Source: Vibrio sp. D404a (GTDB taxonomy: Bacteria > Pseudomonadota > Gammaproteobacteria > Enterobacterales > Vibrionaceae). Taken from it: 64,000 nt of DNA. A program made the position numbers and the translations under genes. The notes under the pieces are model-generated. The model was given only the letters and a program-made list of their open reading frames with translations. It searched no databases and was not told where the DNA came from. Numbering within the stretch: the stretch's first letter is position 1; the number at the start of each line of letters is the position of its first letter. Below are positions 47,497-56,546 of the stretch, one piece after another. The DNA lies in NCBI RefSeq assembly GCF_030248535.1, contig NZ_JAHGAJ010000019.1, positions 124,001 through 188,000 of the forward strand, given 5' to 3'.

Positions 47497-50400
47497 GATG
47501 GACTACGCTCGTGACAATACTCTTCAATCTCTTGTCCAAGCAGAGCCAAGCCCTTAGTGATGAAGGCAATACGCTCATCACTATACGTCAGATCTCCTCT
47601 AGCGGAGCTCTTCTCTAGTTCTTTGGCAACACCAGACAATGGATCATTGCCAAGGTATAACGCACTGCCCTTAATGCGATGCGCTGTATCTTTAATAAAA
47701 GACCCATCTTGAATCGCTCCAGCAGACTCTAACTCGGCAATATCGTTGCGATAGTTTTTAATGAAGGTCGTTAGGATATCGTTGGCTATCTCATGATCAT
47801 CACCGCTCATCGCTAAGACATGCGAGACATCAAAGGCTTGATAGTCAGGCAGCGTCAACTCTTCCGGTGTACCAGAGATTTCCTGAATGCCTGATGCTTC
47901 ACTCGATGCCAAACCAAGCTTATTGAGAAAATCTTCATCATCAAATTCTAATCCACTTTGTTGTGCATTATTCTCACCAGAAAAAGGATCAATATTCGAA
48001 GTTATGTTGGTCGCAGCATCTCCAGAATCAAACGGTACATTGTCATTCGTTTGGTCAAATAGCGGTTCGTCCCAGAAGGTTTCTACGTTTTGTGATTGTT
48101 CGGGTAAAATGCCAAACTGCTCAAAGTCTGAGGCGTTGAACTCTCCAGAGTCGATCTGCGTTTTTTGTACCGCAAGCTCAAACTGTTCCATCTCGCGTTC
48201 AAAGCGCTCTATCTCTGAAAGCTCTGCTGAACTGTTTTCTACTTCTGCTTGATCATTTGAGCCGTTAAATTCATTCAACATGGATTGAAACTCTGACTGC
48301 TCAGATTCATCGGAACCGACGTCTTTGAATACTCCTGAGCTCTTGGCTTGATCTTCTTGCGCCTCTTCCCCTTGCGACTTAAGCCCAAAGCGCGGTGAAT
48401 CACTCTCTATGTCGTGGATCGCCGCTTCGATTTCTCTCCAAGGTAGGCTTTCACTCTCCGCTTCTACTGCGTTAAGAGAAAAATCCGGTTGTGCGGAGAT
48501 AGCGCAAATAGTATCGAGCTCAGACTCTAGTGACTCTGAATCTTGGTTAGATGATGCTTCAAGGTCATCAATCCATGAAAAGTCGGACTCAATCAAAGGA
48601 TCTTCAGAGGCTGATGATGAATGGTCTGACGCCATATCTTCATTATGGAACGCATCAACAATACTTTGCTCATCGTGCTGATTGTCAGGCTCAAAACTGT
48701 TGGCATCTAACCAAGCCACCAGCGAGTTGTCGACATCTGAGAAATCTGATTCCGCCAAAGGTTGCTTACTGGTGACCTGTATCAGTTTGCTTTCTAATAC
48801 ATCTAGCGGGCAAGGTTTGGAGATGTAGTCATCAAAGCCAGCCGCCATACAACGCTTAGCTGCGCCACTGAGGGCATCGGCGGTAATCGCAATCAAATGT
48901 GGTTTATTGTCTGAAAACTCAGTCGAGATCTTCGTCGCAAGCGTAAAGCCATCCATTTCAGGCATATGACAATCAGACAGAACCACATCATAGCTCGGAT
49001 CATCAAGGAACTTGTTATAAGCGATCAACCCGTTTTCAGCAGTATCAAAATTCACACCTAAGCGCTTTAGCTGCCCACCAATCACTTTACGGTTCACTTC
49101 ATTGTCTTCGGCAAACAGTACTCTAATTTGCTCTAGTTGATTACCTGTCGGCAGGTCGCTAAAGGAGACGCCTTGCTCAACCACTTCCACCGAGCGGTCA
49201 ACTTGCAGTGGTAATGTGATGCTAAACAAACTGCCATGGCCGATCACAGAGGAAACTCGGATCTCCCCGCCCATCTCAGAGACAATTTCATTACAGATAC
49301 TTAAGCCTAAGCCTGTACCACCAAAGCGACGAGTGATGTCACCATCGGCTTGAACGAACGGGTCAAACAGCGTGTCTAGCTTCTCTTTGGCGATACCAAT
49401 GCCACTGTCTCGGACTTGGAAGCCAATCAAATCGTAGCTAGCACCGTTGTCGTCTTGTTTGTAGTCAGCCGCGATCAACTGTGCACTCAGCTCGACAAAG
49501 CCATGTTGAGTAAACTTAACGGAGTTTGACACAAGGTTGTTGAGAACCTGCATTAGTCGCGTCGAGTCACACTGATACGCACCACCAATTTGCGCGTCAA
49601 CACGACTGTTGATCGACAGATCCTTCGCGGTCGCTTTGTGTTTAAAGTTGCCGACGACGCTGGTCATCAAAGAATTGACTTCACAATTAACACTTTCGAG
49701 TGTCAGCTTTCCTGCATCCATCTTAGAGAAATCGAGGACATCGTTGAGTAGCGCCATCAAGTTACGCGCCGAACCATTCAATGTGTAAAGAAGGTCCTCT
49801 TGCTCTTTATCTAGCTTGGTAAACGACAAGGCTTCAGCCATGCCTAATACCCCATTCATCGGCGTACGAATCTCATGACTCATTCGCGCTAAGAAATCGG
49901 ATTTAGCAAGAGTTAGTTCTTCCGCTTCACGTTTGGCTTGCTCTGCGTCTTTTAATGCCTGCTCTAGCGTCGCTTGGATCTCTTTACGTCGGCTAAGTTG
50001 GTGACGATAGAACATGAAACACATCAGCAAGAAGACGATCAATACGCCACTTGCGATCACGACTTGTTGGTAGAGCGCCTTTACACGCTCCGACTCTTGG
50101 CTAAAGACAATGTGCTCTTTCCACTTCTTCTGCAAGTTTTGTTGAAAACCCTCCCCCAAGCTATAGATACCCATATTGAGTAGGCTGACCCACTCGCTCT
50201 CCATTTTCGGTAACGCTATACGTGGCCAGAACTCAGTATCAAAGTCTTCAGCTTTGTGAAGGTTTAGAGTAAACAGCTTATGTTTATTCACCAGATAAGC
50301 ACTATTTAACAGCTTGCCAACGTAAGCGTCAGCGCGCCCTTCAGCAACGGCTCGCATCGCTTCTTCTGCTGTATCTAGGTAGATGATCGGGTTTACCGGA

Positions 50401-51641
50401 AGTAGCTCAGCTAACAACTCGTTTTCATGCAAGCCACGGACCAGCGCCAAGCGCTTACCCTTGAGTTGACTGATGGCGTAGTAATCTTCTTCACTGGCAA
50501 TGGCAAGGTGGGTGCGATCGATATCCATGGTGAAATCGAGGCTCGCTGAACGTTGGTCGGTTTTATAAACACCGGGGAACATATCCACTTCGCGATTCCT
50601 CACCGCATCCATCGCCTCTTGAAAAGAGTGGTACGGCTTGGCAACAAAGGTAATACCTAGGCTTTGACTGATGCTTCTCATCACATCGACAATGTAACCT
50701 TCAATAAAGAACTCTTCGGCGATAAAGTAAGGCTCTTCACCATCGACGATGTACGCATATTCCAGCACTGGTCGCTCAACCAACTTACGCTCTTGGCTCT
50801 CGTTGATATCTTTGATGTATGAACCCACTAAAATATCGAATGATTCGTTACCATTACCGGTAATTTGGAACCACATCTCATGGGTCAATTCTTCAGATAG
50901 GTTACGTATCCCTTGATTCACGAGCAGCATCAACTCGCTGTCTTCGAAGCGAGTCATAGAACGAATGGAGATGCGGTTGTTGGTGTCGATACGGGAAAAC
51001 TGATCACTCAACCCACGATCTTGTAGCGCGACATCCACTTCTTTTGGAACCCAACTGTAGATGTAATTCAGCGCTTCTGCTCGCTCGACAACTTTTTCGG
51101 TAGAGTTGGTATGAATCTCGACGCCATATCCGACATTAAAATCCGTCGGCTTAATTGAGCTTGGGAGAACAAAACCAACTTTACCTTGTTCTCTTTGCTC
51201 ACCGACGCGTTTCCAAAGTGCGGTTTGCACTTGGATATAAGGTAGGCTGAACTTAACCCACTTGGTTAGGTTTGTGTTGTACGTGCTTGTCGTCAGAACA
51301 TCAACATGACCTTCCAGCAGGTCGGAATAGAGGCTCTGATAAGATGCATAACGAAATTCAATGTCGTAGCCAAACTCTTGACCCCACATCTGCCAGTACG
51401 ACTTCATAAAAGCACGCAGCTGATCAACATCTTCCCCTGCACGATGGTAGGCCTGAGAGACATCAACCTTAGGTATGCCGACAGTAATAACTGGGTTTAA
51501 ATGCGTTGTACCTTGTACCGAACGCGCGCTCTGGGCAAGAAAATCTTCGTCCGCTTTCAGTGGCATAGAGACACAAGCAAACAAAGCAATCAATGGAAAT
51601 AACCATTGTCTCACACCAAAAAGAATACAGTTCTTCAGCAT
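47493..51641 (-). CDS. Hybrid sensor histidine kinase with two SBP_bac_3 domains (VieS-like)
   Basis: This 1382-residue protein has a signal peptide (1–30), two periplasmic solute-binding domains (about 50–270 and 290–512), TM (526–546) and a coiled coil. HisKA follows with His589 (ARMSHEIRTPMNG), then HATPase (NLVSNSVKF, DSGIGI, GGTGLGLSI), a receiver with Asp890 (VLSDCHMPEMDG), a ~300-residue acidic Ser/Glu/Asp linker (about 960–1265) and an Hpt domain with His1321 (AHRIKGSALYLG). This is an unorthodox phosphorelay kinase like BvgS/EvgS/VieS. The divergent genes look like VieB and VieA, so phosphate probably flows to them. Confidence 0.88.
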   Translation of the reverse strand: MLKNCILFGVRQWLFPLIALFACVSMPLKADEDFLAQSARSVQGTTHLNPVITVGIPKVDVSQAYHRAGEDVDQLRAFMKSYWQMWGQEFGYDIEFRYASYQSLYSDLLEGHVDVLTTSTYNTNLTKWVKFSLPYIQVQTALWKRVGEQREQGKVGFVLPSSIKPTDFNVGYGVEIHTNSTEKVVERAEALNYIYSWVPKEVDVALQDRGLSDQFSRIDTNNRISIRSMTRFEDSELMLLVNQGIRNLSEELTHEMWFQITGNGNESFDILVGSYIKDINESQERKLVERPVLEYAYIVDGEEPYFIAEEFFIEGYIVDVMRSISQSLGITFVAKPYHSFQEAMDAVRNREVDMFPGVYKTDQRSASLDFTMDIDRTHLAIASEEDYYAISQLKGKRLALVRGLHENELLAELLPVNPIIYLDTAEEAMRAVAEGRADAYVGKLLNSAYLVNKHKLFTLNLHKAEDFDTEFWPRIALPKMESEWVSLLNMGIYSLGEGFQQNLQKKWKEHIVFSQESERVKALYQQVVIASGVLIVFLLMCFMFYRHQLSRRKEIQATLEQALKDAEQAKREAEELTLAKSDFLARMSHEIRTPMNGVLGMAEALSFTKLDKEQEDLLYTLNGSARNLMALLNDVLDFSKMDAGKLTLESVNCEVNSLMTSVVGNFKHKATAKDLSINSRVDAQIGGAYQCDSTRLMQVLNNLVSNSVKFTQHGFVELSAQLIAADYKQDDNGASYDLIGFQVRDSGIGIAKEKLDTLFDPFVQADGDITRRFGGTGLGLSICNEIVSEMGGEIRVSSVIGHGSLFSITLPLQVDRSVEVVEQGVSFSDLPTGNQLEQIRVLFAEDNEVNRKVIGGQLKRLGVNFDTAENGLIAYNKFLDDPSYDVVLSDCHMPEMDGFTLATKISTEFSDNKPHLIAITADALSGAAKRCMAAGFDDYISKPCPLDVLESKLIQVTSKQPLAESDFSDVDNSLVAWLDANSFEPDNQHDEQSIVDAFHNEDMASDHSSSASEDPLIESDFSWIDDLEASSNQDSESLESELDTICAISAQPDFSLNAVEAESESLPWREIEAAIHDIESDSPRFGLKSQGEEAQEDQAKSSGVFKDVGSDESEQSEFQSMLNEFNGSNDQAEVENSSAELSEIERFEREMEQFELAVQKTQIDSGEFNASDFEQFGILPEQSQNVETFWDEPLFDQTNDNVPFDSGDAATNITSNIDPFSGENNAQQSGLEFDDEDFLNKLGLASSEASGIQEISGTPEELTLPDYQAFDVSHVLAMSGDDHEIANDILTTFIKNYRNDIAELESAGAIQDGSFIKDTAHRIKGSALYLGNDPLSGVAKELEKSSARGDLTYSDERIAFITKGLALLGQEIEEYCHERSPS

Positions 51642-51703
51642 TTATTAGGTACAACCCTATCAAGATGGAATTGCGTACAGTATAAATGCAACTTTTGATT
51701 AGT

Positions 51704-51723
51704 TCTGTTCTTTAGGGAACAGA
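51704..51723. promoter_or_regulatory. Inverted repeat in the divergent kinase/regulator promoter region
   Basis: TCTGTTC-TTTAGG-GAACAGA, a perfect 7-bp inverted repeat, lies 63 bp upstream of the kinase start and 56 bp upstream of the response-regulator start. It is a candidate operator for joint control of the locus. Confidence 0.4.
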
Positions 51724-51778
51724 CTTCCGTATAAAAATTCTAAATAATAAAGAGGATGTAACTACCTGTGATCTCTCT

Positions 51779-53458
51779 ATGCCATTCAACATCCTAAATC
51801 ACTCGCGCCCCGTACTTATCGTTGACGATAGCTCTATGTACCGCACTGCCGCTAAAGGCATGCTTCAAAAGCTGGGGTACCAGTCAGAGCAACTTCATTT
51901 CGCACAAGACGCTACAGAAGCGATCCAGCGTTGCAGAAGCAATCATTACGGTTTGATCTTCTTTGATTACAACTTAGGAGACAAAGCAAACGGGTTTCAA
52001 TTGATTGACGAGTTACAAACGAAAGGACTACTCGCGGCGGACTGTGTGACGATTATCGTAACTGGCGATGCAACAGCGGAGGTCGTGCGTGGGTTTATGG
52101 AGCTCAATCCAGATGGTTATCTACTTAAGCCGTTAAATTACGACACCCTAAAAGAGCGCTTGCCGGGCTTCATGCGTAAGAAACACGAACTTGCAGACCC
52201 AATGATCGAGTTCGCTAAAGGTAATTACGACAATGTGATTACCATGGTAGACGAGACCTTCTATCAAGAGGACGACATTATCGTTATCTCCCAGCGCCTA
52301 AAAGCAGAATCTCTCCTAGCTCTAGGCCAGTACGACGATGCACGCAATGTTTTGATCAACCTACAAGGCAGTGGTGAGAATGGAAAAGTTGTCCTTAATC
52401 TCGCCGACATCGCCCTTAAGCAGCGTCAATACAAACAGGGGCTGTTTTTGCTTAAGCCGCTACAAAAAGACCCTTTTCACGCTGCTGCCGCGGCGCAGTT
52501 AAGCGCAGAATTGAATGTCGCACAGATTCAGTTCGAGCCTGCACGTGAAGATATTGACCGCGCTATTGCTATCTCCCCCAAGGTCATCGAGCGCCATAAG
52601 ATCCGGGTACACCTTGATATGGCGATGTTTAACTTGTCAGGCGCTATTGCTAGCACTAAGGCAATGATCTTGGAGTCTCGACACTCGTTTCGCGAGTCTG
52701 TCGAGATGTATCACCTTGCCGCACAACTGATACTGGATCAGGCACAGTTCTCACCTCGCGACAAACGCCTTGCGCATCTAAGCTCGCTAGGAAAATGGGC
52801 GGAAGGCTGGCGTTCTAAATTCCCTCGCACTGTGTACAAGCCTATGGAGTTATTGTTGTTCGCACGTGGCAACGTATTAAAAAGCGATACCATGAAAGCA
52901 CGTCAGCTTCTGGCGGAATACCATGAATACCTCAAAGAAAATGAAGCCCATAAGCCGACCCTTGTTGAGAAGATTGAGTTATCTCGCGTCCACCTATTAG
53001 TAGGAAATATTAAACCTTACCAACAGCTTAGCGAGCAAATTAATATCGAGTTAAAAAGCGACCCATTCACGACCATTGATAAAACGCTACTCGCCTATTT
53101 GTCACAATGGCGCAGCAAAGTACAACGAATGCGCGATGCATCACTCAAGCTAAAGCGTGACGCCGTCACTCTAATTGAACAAAAAAGCTACGAAAAGGCA
53201 TCAACCATGCTCACGCGTGCGCTTGACACACAGTTTACTGATCATGAAATCCCACAGCTTCTATTCGGTGTCCTCACACGCGCATGGCCGCATAATTGGA
53301 GCAAGAATGACGTTATTCACCTTGCCATACGATGTCGCGATCAACTGCACGACACCCCTTTTATCAAGAGCAAAGAGTTTGCGGCACAAAGCCGTGTGCT
53401 TGCACAACAACTGGACTACAAGGACCTAGCTGTTTCATCAGCTAAAGAGACTGCATAA
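51779..53458 (+). CDS. Response regulator with TPR-like repeats (VieB-like)
   Basis: This 559-residue cytoplasmic protein has a receiver (about 10–130) with Asp63 (IFFDYNLGDKANG) and Lys in YLLKP. About 420 residues of helical repeats follow that resemble degenerate TPRs (ESLLALGQYDDARNVLINL, LADIALKQRQYKQGLFLLKPL, SYEKASTMLTRAL). In V. cholerae VieB has this layout and blocks phosphotransfer from VieS to VieA. Its stop overlaps the REC-EAL gene start (TAATG). No DNA-binding or enzymatic output is present. Confidence 0.8.
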   Translation: MPFNILNHSRPVLIVDDSSMYRTAAKGMLQKLGYQSEQLHFAQDATEAIQRCRSNHYGLIFFDYNLGDKANGFQLIDELQTKGLLAADCVTIIVTGDATAEVVRGFMELNPDGYLLKPLNYDTLKERLPGFMRKKHELADPMIEFAKGNYDNVITMVDETFYQEDDIIVISQRLKAESLLALGQYDDARNVLINLQGSGENGKVVLNLADIALKQRQYKQGLFLLKPLQKDPFHAAAAAQLSAELNVAQIQFEPAREDIDRAIAISPKVIERHKIRVHLDMAMFNLSGAIASTKAMILESRHSFRESVEMYHLAAQLILDQAQFSPRDKRLAHLSSLGKWAEGWRSKFPRTVYKPMELLLFARGNVLKSDTMKARQLLAEYHEYLKENEAHKPTLVEKIELSRVHLLVGNIKPYQQLSEQINIELKSDPFTTIDKTLLAYLSQWRSKVQRMRDASLKLKRDAVTLIEQKSYEKASTMLTRALDTQFTDHEIPQLLFGVLTRAWPHNWSKNDVIHLAIRCRDQLHDTPFIKSKEFAAQSRVLAQQLDYKDLAVSSAKETA

Positions 53459-54675
53459 TGGATATATGTAACATACTCATCATTGAAGATGACGCTTTTC
53501 AGTGCAAGATTTTAAACACCATGCTCTCTTCAATGTCGAACGCAAAAGTGGTCACCGCGAGCAATGGTAAGGAAGGCATAGCGGCGGTTGAAAAACAGAA
53601 ACCAGACGTTATTTTTTGCGACCTCTACATGCCTGAGATGGACGGTGTCGAGTTTGTCCGTGTGATGTCTGAAATGAACATTCAAACCACCGTCGTTTTC
53701 ACTAGCAGTGCTGCCAGTGATGTACAAGCGGCTGTCATTGAGATGTCTCGCTCATATGGGCTTAAAAAGGTCGCAAACCTCATCAAGCCACTTAAACGAG
53801 ATCAGGTGTCGCAGTTACTCGACTGGGTGGCCAAAGACACACTGCCTGCTCATAATAAGCAGCAGCCTACCTTCAACATCAGTGATGACGACCTTAAGCA
53901 AGCTTTGCGTGGTGATCAGTTTGAACCCTATTACCAAGCCCACTTTGAGGCGAAAACTGGCAAACTGATTGGTGCCGAAGCCTTGATCCGCTGGAATCAT
54001 CCGCAATTTGGTTTGCTGACACCGATTCACTTCCTTGATCAGCTGTTTAGCATGGGGTTGAGCTACCAGTTGACCTGCCACATGTTAAGAAAGTCTGTTG
54101 AGACGGCAATGACATGGCATAATCGAGGCTGGCCACTCAACGTCTCTGTCAATGTCACCCCTACAGACTTAGTTCAGCCCGACTTTGCTAATCGTATCCT
54201 GCAGATTGTCGATGAAGTGCGATTTCCTCCGCATAGGTTAACCCTTGAAGTCACCGAAACGGAGCTTGCGACTGATCTTGCCAAATCCTTGGAAAACACC
54301 AGTCGCCTGCGCATTCGCGGCGTTAACATCTCAATTGATGATTTTGGTACCGGGCACTCTTCATTAAGCCAACTGATTTCAAGCCCATTTACGGAGCTTA
54401 AGATCGATCAGACCTTTGTTAGCCAGATGATGCAGAACAACAAACATTTAGCGGCAGTGAGATGCGTTATTGCACTGAGCAAGAGCTTGGACCTACGTGT
54501 CGTGGCTGAAGGTGTAGAGAGTCAGTCTCAGGCGCGAAGACTCGCTCAATTAGGCTGTGATGTTTTGCAGGGTTACTACTTAGCCAAACCCAAAAGCAGT
54601 AATGAGTTTATTCAGTTCTGTTCGAGGCATTTTAGTAAATCACAGAAAACACAAAGCAACCAAGCTGTTACTTAG
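53458..54675 (+). CDS. REC-EAL c-di-GMP phosphodiesterase (VieA-like, without HTH)
   Basis: This 405-residue protein has a receiver (about 4–120) with Asp55 (IFCDLYMPEMDG) and an EAL domain (about 145–395). The EAL motif (AEALIRW, 174–176) is intact, with VNVTPTDL, LEVTETEL, IDDFGTG, LKIDQTF and VVAEGVES, so activity is expected. V. cholerae VieA carries an additional C-terminal LuxR-type helix-turn-helix; here the protein ends after the EAL domain. It is translationally coupled to the VieB-like gene and is the likely output of the divergent kinase. Confidence 0.88.
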   Translation: MDICNILIIEDDAFQCKILNTMLSSMSNAKVVTASNGKEGIAAVEKQKPDVIFCDLYMPEMDGVEFVRVMSEMNIQTTVVFTSSAASDVQAAVIEMSRSYGLKKVANLIKPLKRDQVSQLLDWVAKDTLPAHNKQQPTFNISDDDLKQALRGDQFEPYYQAHFEAKTGKLIGAEALIRWNHPQFGLLTPIHFLDQLFSMGLSYQLTCHMLRKSVETAMTWHNRGWPLNVSVNVTPTDLVQPDFANRILQIVDEVRFPPHRLTLEVTETELATDLAKSLENTSRLRIRGVNISIDDFGTGHSSLSQLISSPFTELKIDQTFVSQMMQNNKHLAAVRCVIALSKSLDLRVVAEGVESQSQARRLAQLGCDVLQGYYLAKPKSSNEFIQFCSRHFSKSQKTQSNQAVT

Positions 54676-54833
54676 CCAGAAAAACAGGGGATCGCTTCAC
54701 AAAACTCATCATCAAGCCAGATTGATTGGATGAACAAGCAGCATATCTCGGCTTGTTGTATGTACCGTGGTTATCAGTCGGGCTACACTGTTTGGAAGCT
54801 TATTAAGTTACCACCGTTATTTAGAGTACCGTT

Positions 54834-55529
54834 TTGAAACACTTCCCTTTACAGATAGATTGGCCCTGCTCCCTTAGCGACTCACTTAAACAGGAGCTAC
54901 TTTCTAGCGCGACCATCATGAGCGGCTTGAGTGAATACAGCCAATACTCACGAGCCAATGAGGGAGGCGTTTACTATGTAAGCCAAGGGATCATTTCGGT
55001 AAGCTTTACCTCGGAAAACACCAATTCGATGAACGCTACGCTGATTAGCGGTAATACGTGGATGGGCGGCGGTATCTTGAACAGCAATCTACTGCTGAAG
55101 GCGACCGTTGATGAGATCTATCCGACGATCATCATCTGCTTCCCAAAAGAGAAGATCGATCGCTTAGCGGCCACCAGCGACGAAGTGTATAAATGGTTGT
55201 ATCACTGCACTTTAGACGTTCAGAAATGCTGGCTAAAATCCCAACTCTGCTCACTGTACGACAGAGAATGCCGTATCGTTTTTTCACTGCTCGATATTTC
55301 TAGGCGCTTGCCATCAGTGAAGGGAAGCTTAGTAAAGATAGATATTTCTCAAAAACAGCTCAGCCAAATTACTGGCATCTCGCGCCCAAGATTGAACGAA
55401 GTTCTAAAACAGTTAGAGTCTGTGGGTGAGATAAGCCTTGAGCGTGGCAGTATTCACCTACTCGACATTCCTGCACTCGCAGAACGAACGCACAAGCTCG
55501 ACAACGCATATAAGAGTTTAGATAGCTAG
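54834..55529 (+). CDS. Crp/Fnr-family transcriptional regulator
   Basis: This 231-residue protein has an N-terminal cyclic-nucleotide-type beta-roll (about 30–120; EGGVYYVSQGIISVSF, GNTWMGGGILN) with no recognisable cAMP-binding Arg-Ser pair and no FNR cysteines. A C-terminal winged helix follows (ISQKQLSQITGISRPRLNEVLKQLESVGEI). The effector is unknown. The start is TTG with a weak AGAG upstream; no better start was found. It lies 158 bp after the REC-EAL gene and may be separately transcribed. Confidence 0.78.
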   Translation: MKHFPLQIDWPCSLSDSLKQELLSSATIMSGLSEYSQYSRANEGGVYYVSQGIISVSFTSENTNSMNATLISGNTWMGGGILNSNLLLKATVDEIYPTIIICFPKEKIDRLAATSDEVYKWLYHCTLDVQKCWLKSQLCSLYDRECRIVFSLLDISRRLPSVKGSLVKIDISQKQLSQITGISRPRLNEVLKQLESVGEISLERGSIHLLDIPALAERTHKLDNAYKSLDS

Positions 55530-55596
55530 AATCTCGATAACTAAAGTCTCGACAGCTAGGTTCCCCGTGCGCTTGCTGGCTCTGTCTATACAGTTT

Positions 55597-56496
55597 CTAA
55601 CCTTTCGACTTTTCAGCATTGCTCTTACGGTACTGACTTGGCGAGAGACCAAAGTGCTTTTTAAATCGATGAGAAAAGTTATACGGATCTTTGTAACCCA
55701 AACGATGTGAGATCATCGAAATAGACCACTCTTGCTGCTTCAATAAACTCGCGGCCTTTTCCATACGCAATTGAATCAACTTACTTCGCGGTGACACATT
55801 AAACAGAGATTTGGTCACCCTGTTAAGCTGCTCTTCACTGACAAACACTTGCTCAGCCATCCCAGCCACAGTCCAAGGTAGATGCAGACTACTCTCAATT
55901 TCGTTATAGAGTGCTTGAACTCGCGCCGTGGTGCTGGTGGATTTAGGTTCAAACCCAGTTAGCATTCTTACTATCTCGCTCATCAACAGCTTCTGATAGC
56001 TGGCTCGTCCTCCAATCTCAAAATAGACCAGATTCATCAGCGACCACATCTGTTCACACTCACTGAATGGCACAATCGACTGACCTAAGTCTGCAATGTG
56101 CTGCCACTGCTCACTGTCTGGCACCAACATCCACGCCATCTTCCAGTAGTTGTGTTGCGGGTCGAGCTCAAAACGAAATGGTTGGCCTGCGGGCAGTACC
56201 ACTAGTGTGTATGGATTTATCGCTTGTACGAAGTCTGACGTTGTTAATATGCCGCCGCCTTCTTGGGTGAAAATCAGCGTATGAACATGAACCGATTCGC
56301 GTTCTACCTGATATTGATCGTACAGCTTAGCCAACCCGCCCATAAACACCCCACTTCGTTTCATTTCAGGGATGTCTTCTACGGTCAAAAAACGCTCTTT
56401 GCACGATTCAGCCAGGAACACTTCATCTTGCCATACCGATTTGGGCTTCATTTGTTCAATGACGGATTTGCACAGGTTTTGTTGTTTTTTAAACAT
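55597..56496 (-). CDS. AraC-family regulator of module 2
   Basis: This 299-residue protein has an N-terminal cupin-like part (HVHTLIFTQEGGGILTTSDF, LVVLPAGQPFRFEL) and two C-terminal helix-turn-helix motifs (AGMAEQVFVSEEQLNRV and ISMISHRLGYKDPYNFSHRFKKHFG). GAGAG lies 10 bp before the ATG. It is divergent to a MATE transporter only 50 bp away, so the regulatory site must be compact. Organisation and sequence parallel the 31.2–33.7 kb pair. Confidence 0.85.
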   Translation of the reverse strand: MFKKQQNLCKSVIEQMKPKSVWQDEVFLAESCKERFLTVEDIPEMKRSGVFMGGLAKLYDQYQVERESVHVHTLIFTQEGGGILTTSDFVQAINPYTLVVLPAGQPFRFELDPQHNYWKMAWMLVPDSEQWQHIADLGQSIVPFSECEQMWSLMNLVYFEIGGRASYQKLLMSEIVRMLTGFEPKSTSTTARVQALYNEIESSLHLPWTVAGMAEQVFVSEEQLNRVTKSLFNVSPRSKLIQLRMEKAASLLKQQEWSISMISHRLGYKDPYNFSHRFKKHFGLSPSQYRKSNAEKSKG

Positions 56497-56546
56497 GTTT
56501 ATACTTCTCTCAAATCACTATAGTTCTGCCATCAATTGGAGAGCTT

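Noticed and set aside
47887..48252. 121-codon Ser-rich plus-strand ORF opposite the hybrid kinase linker
   Set aside because: It mirrors the acidic linker of the kinase; low complexity.
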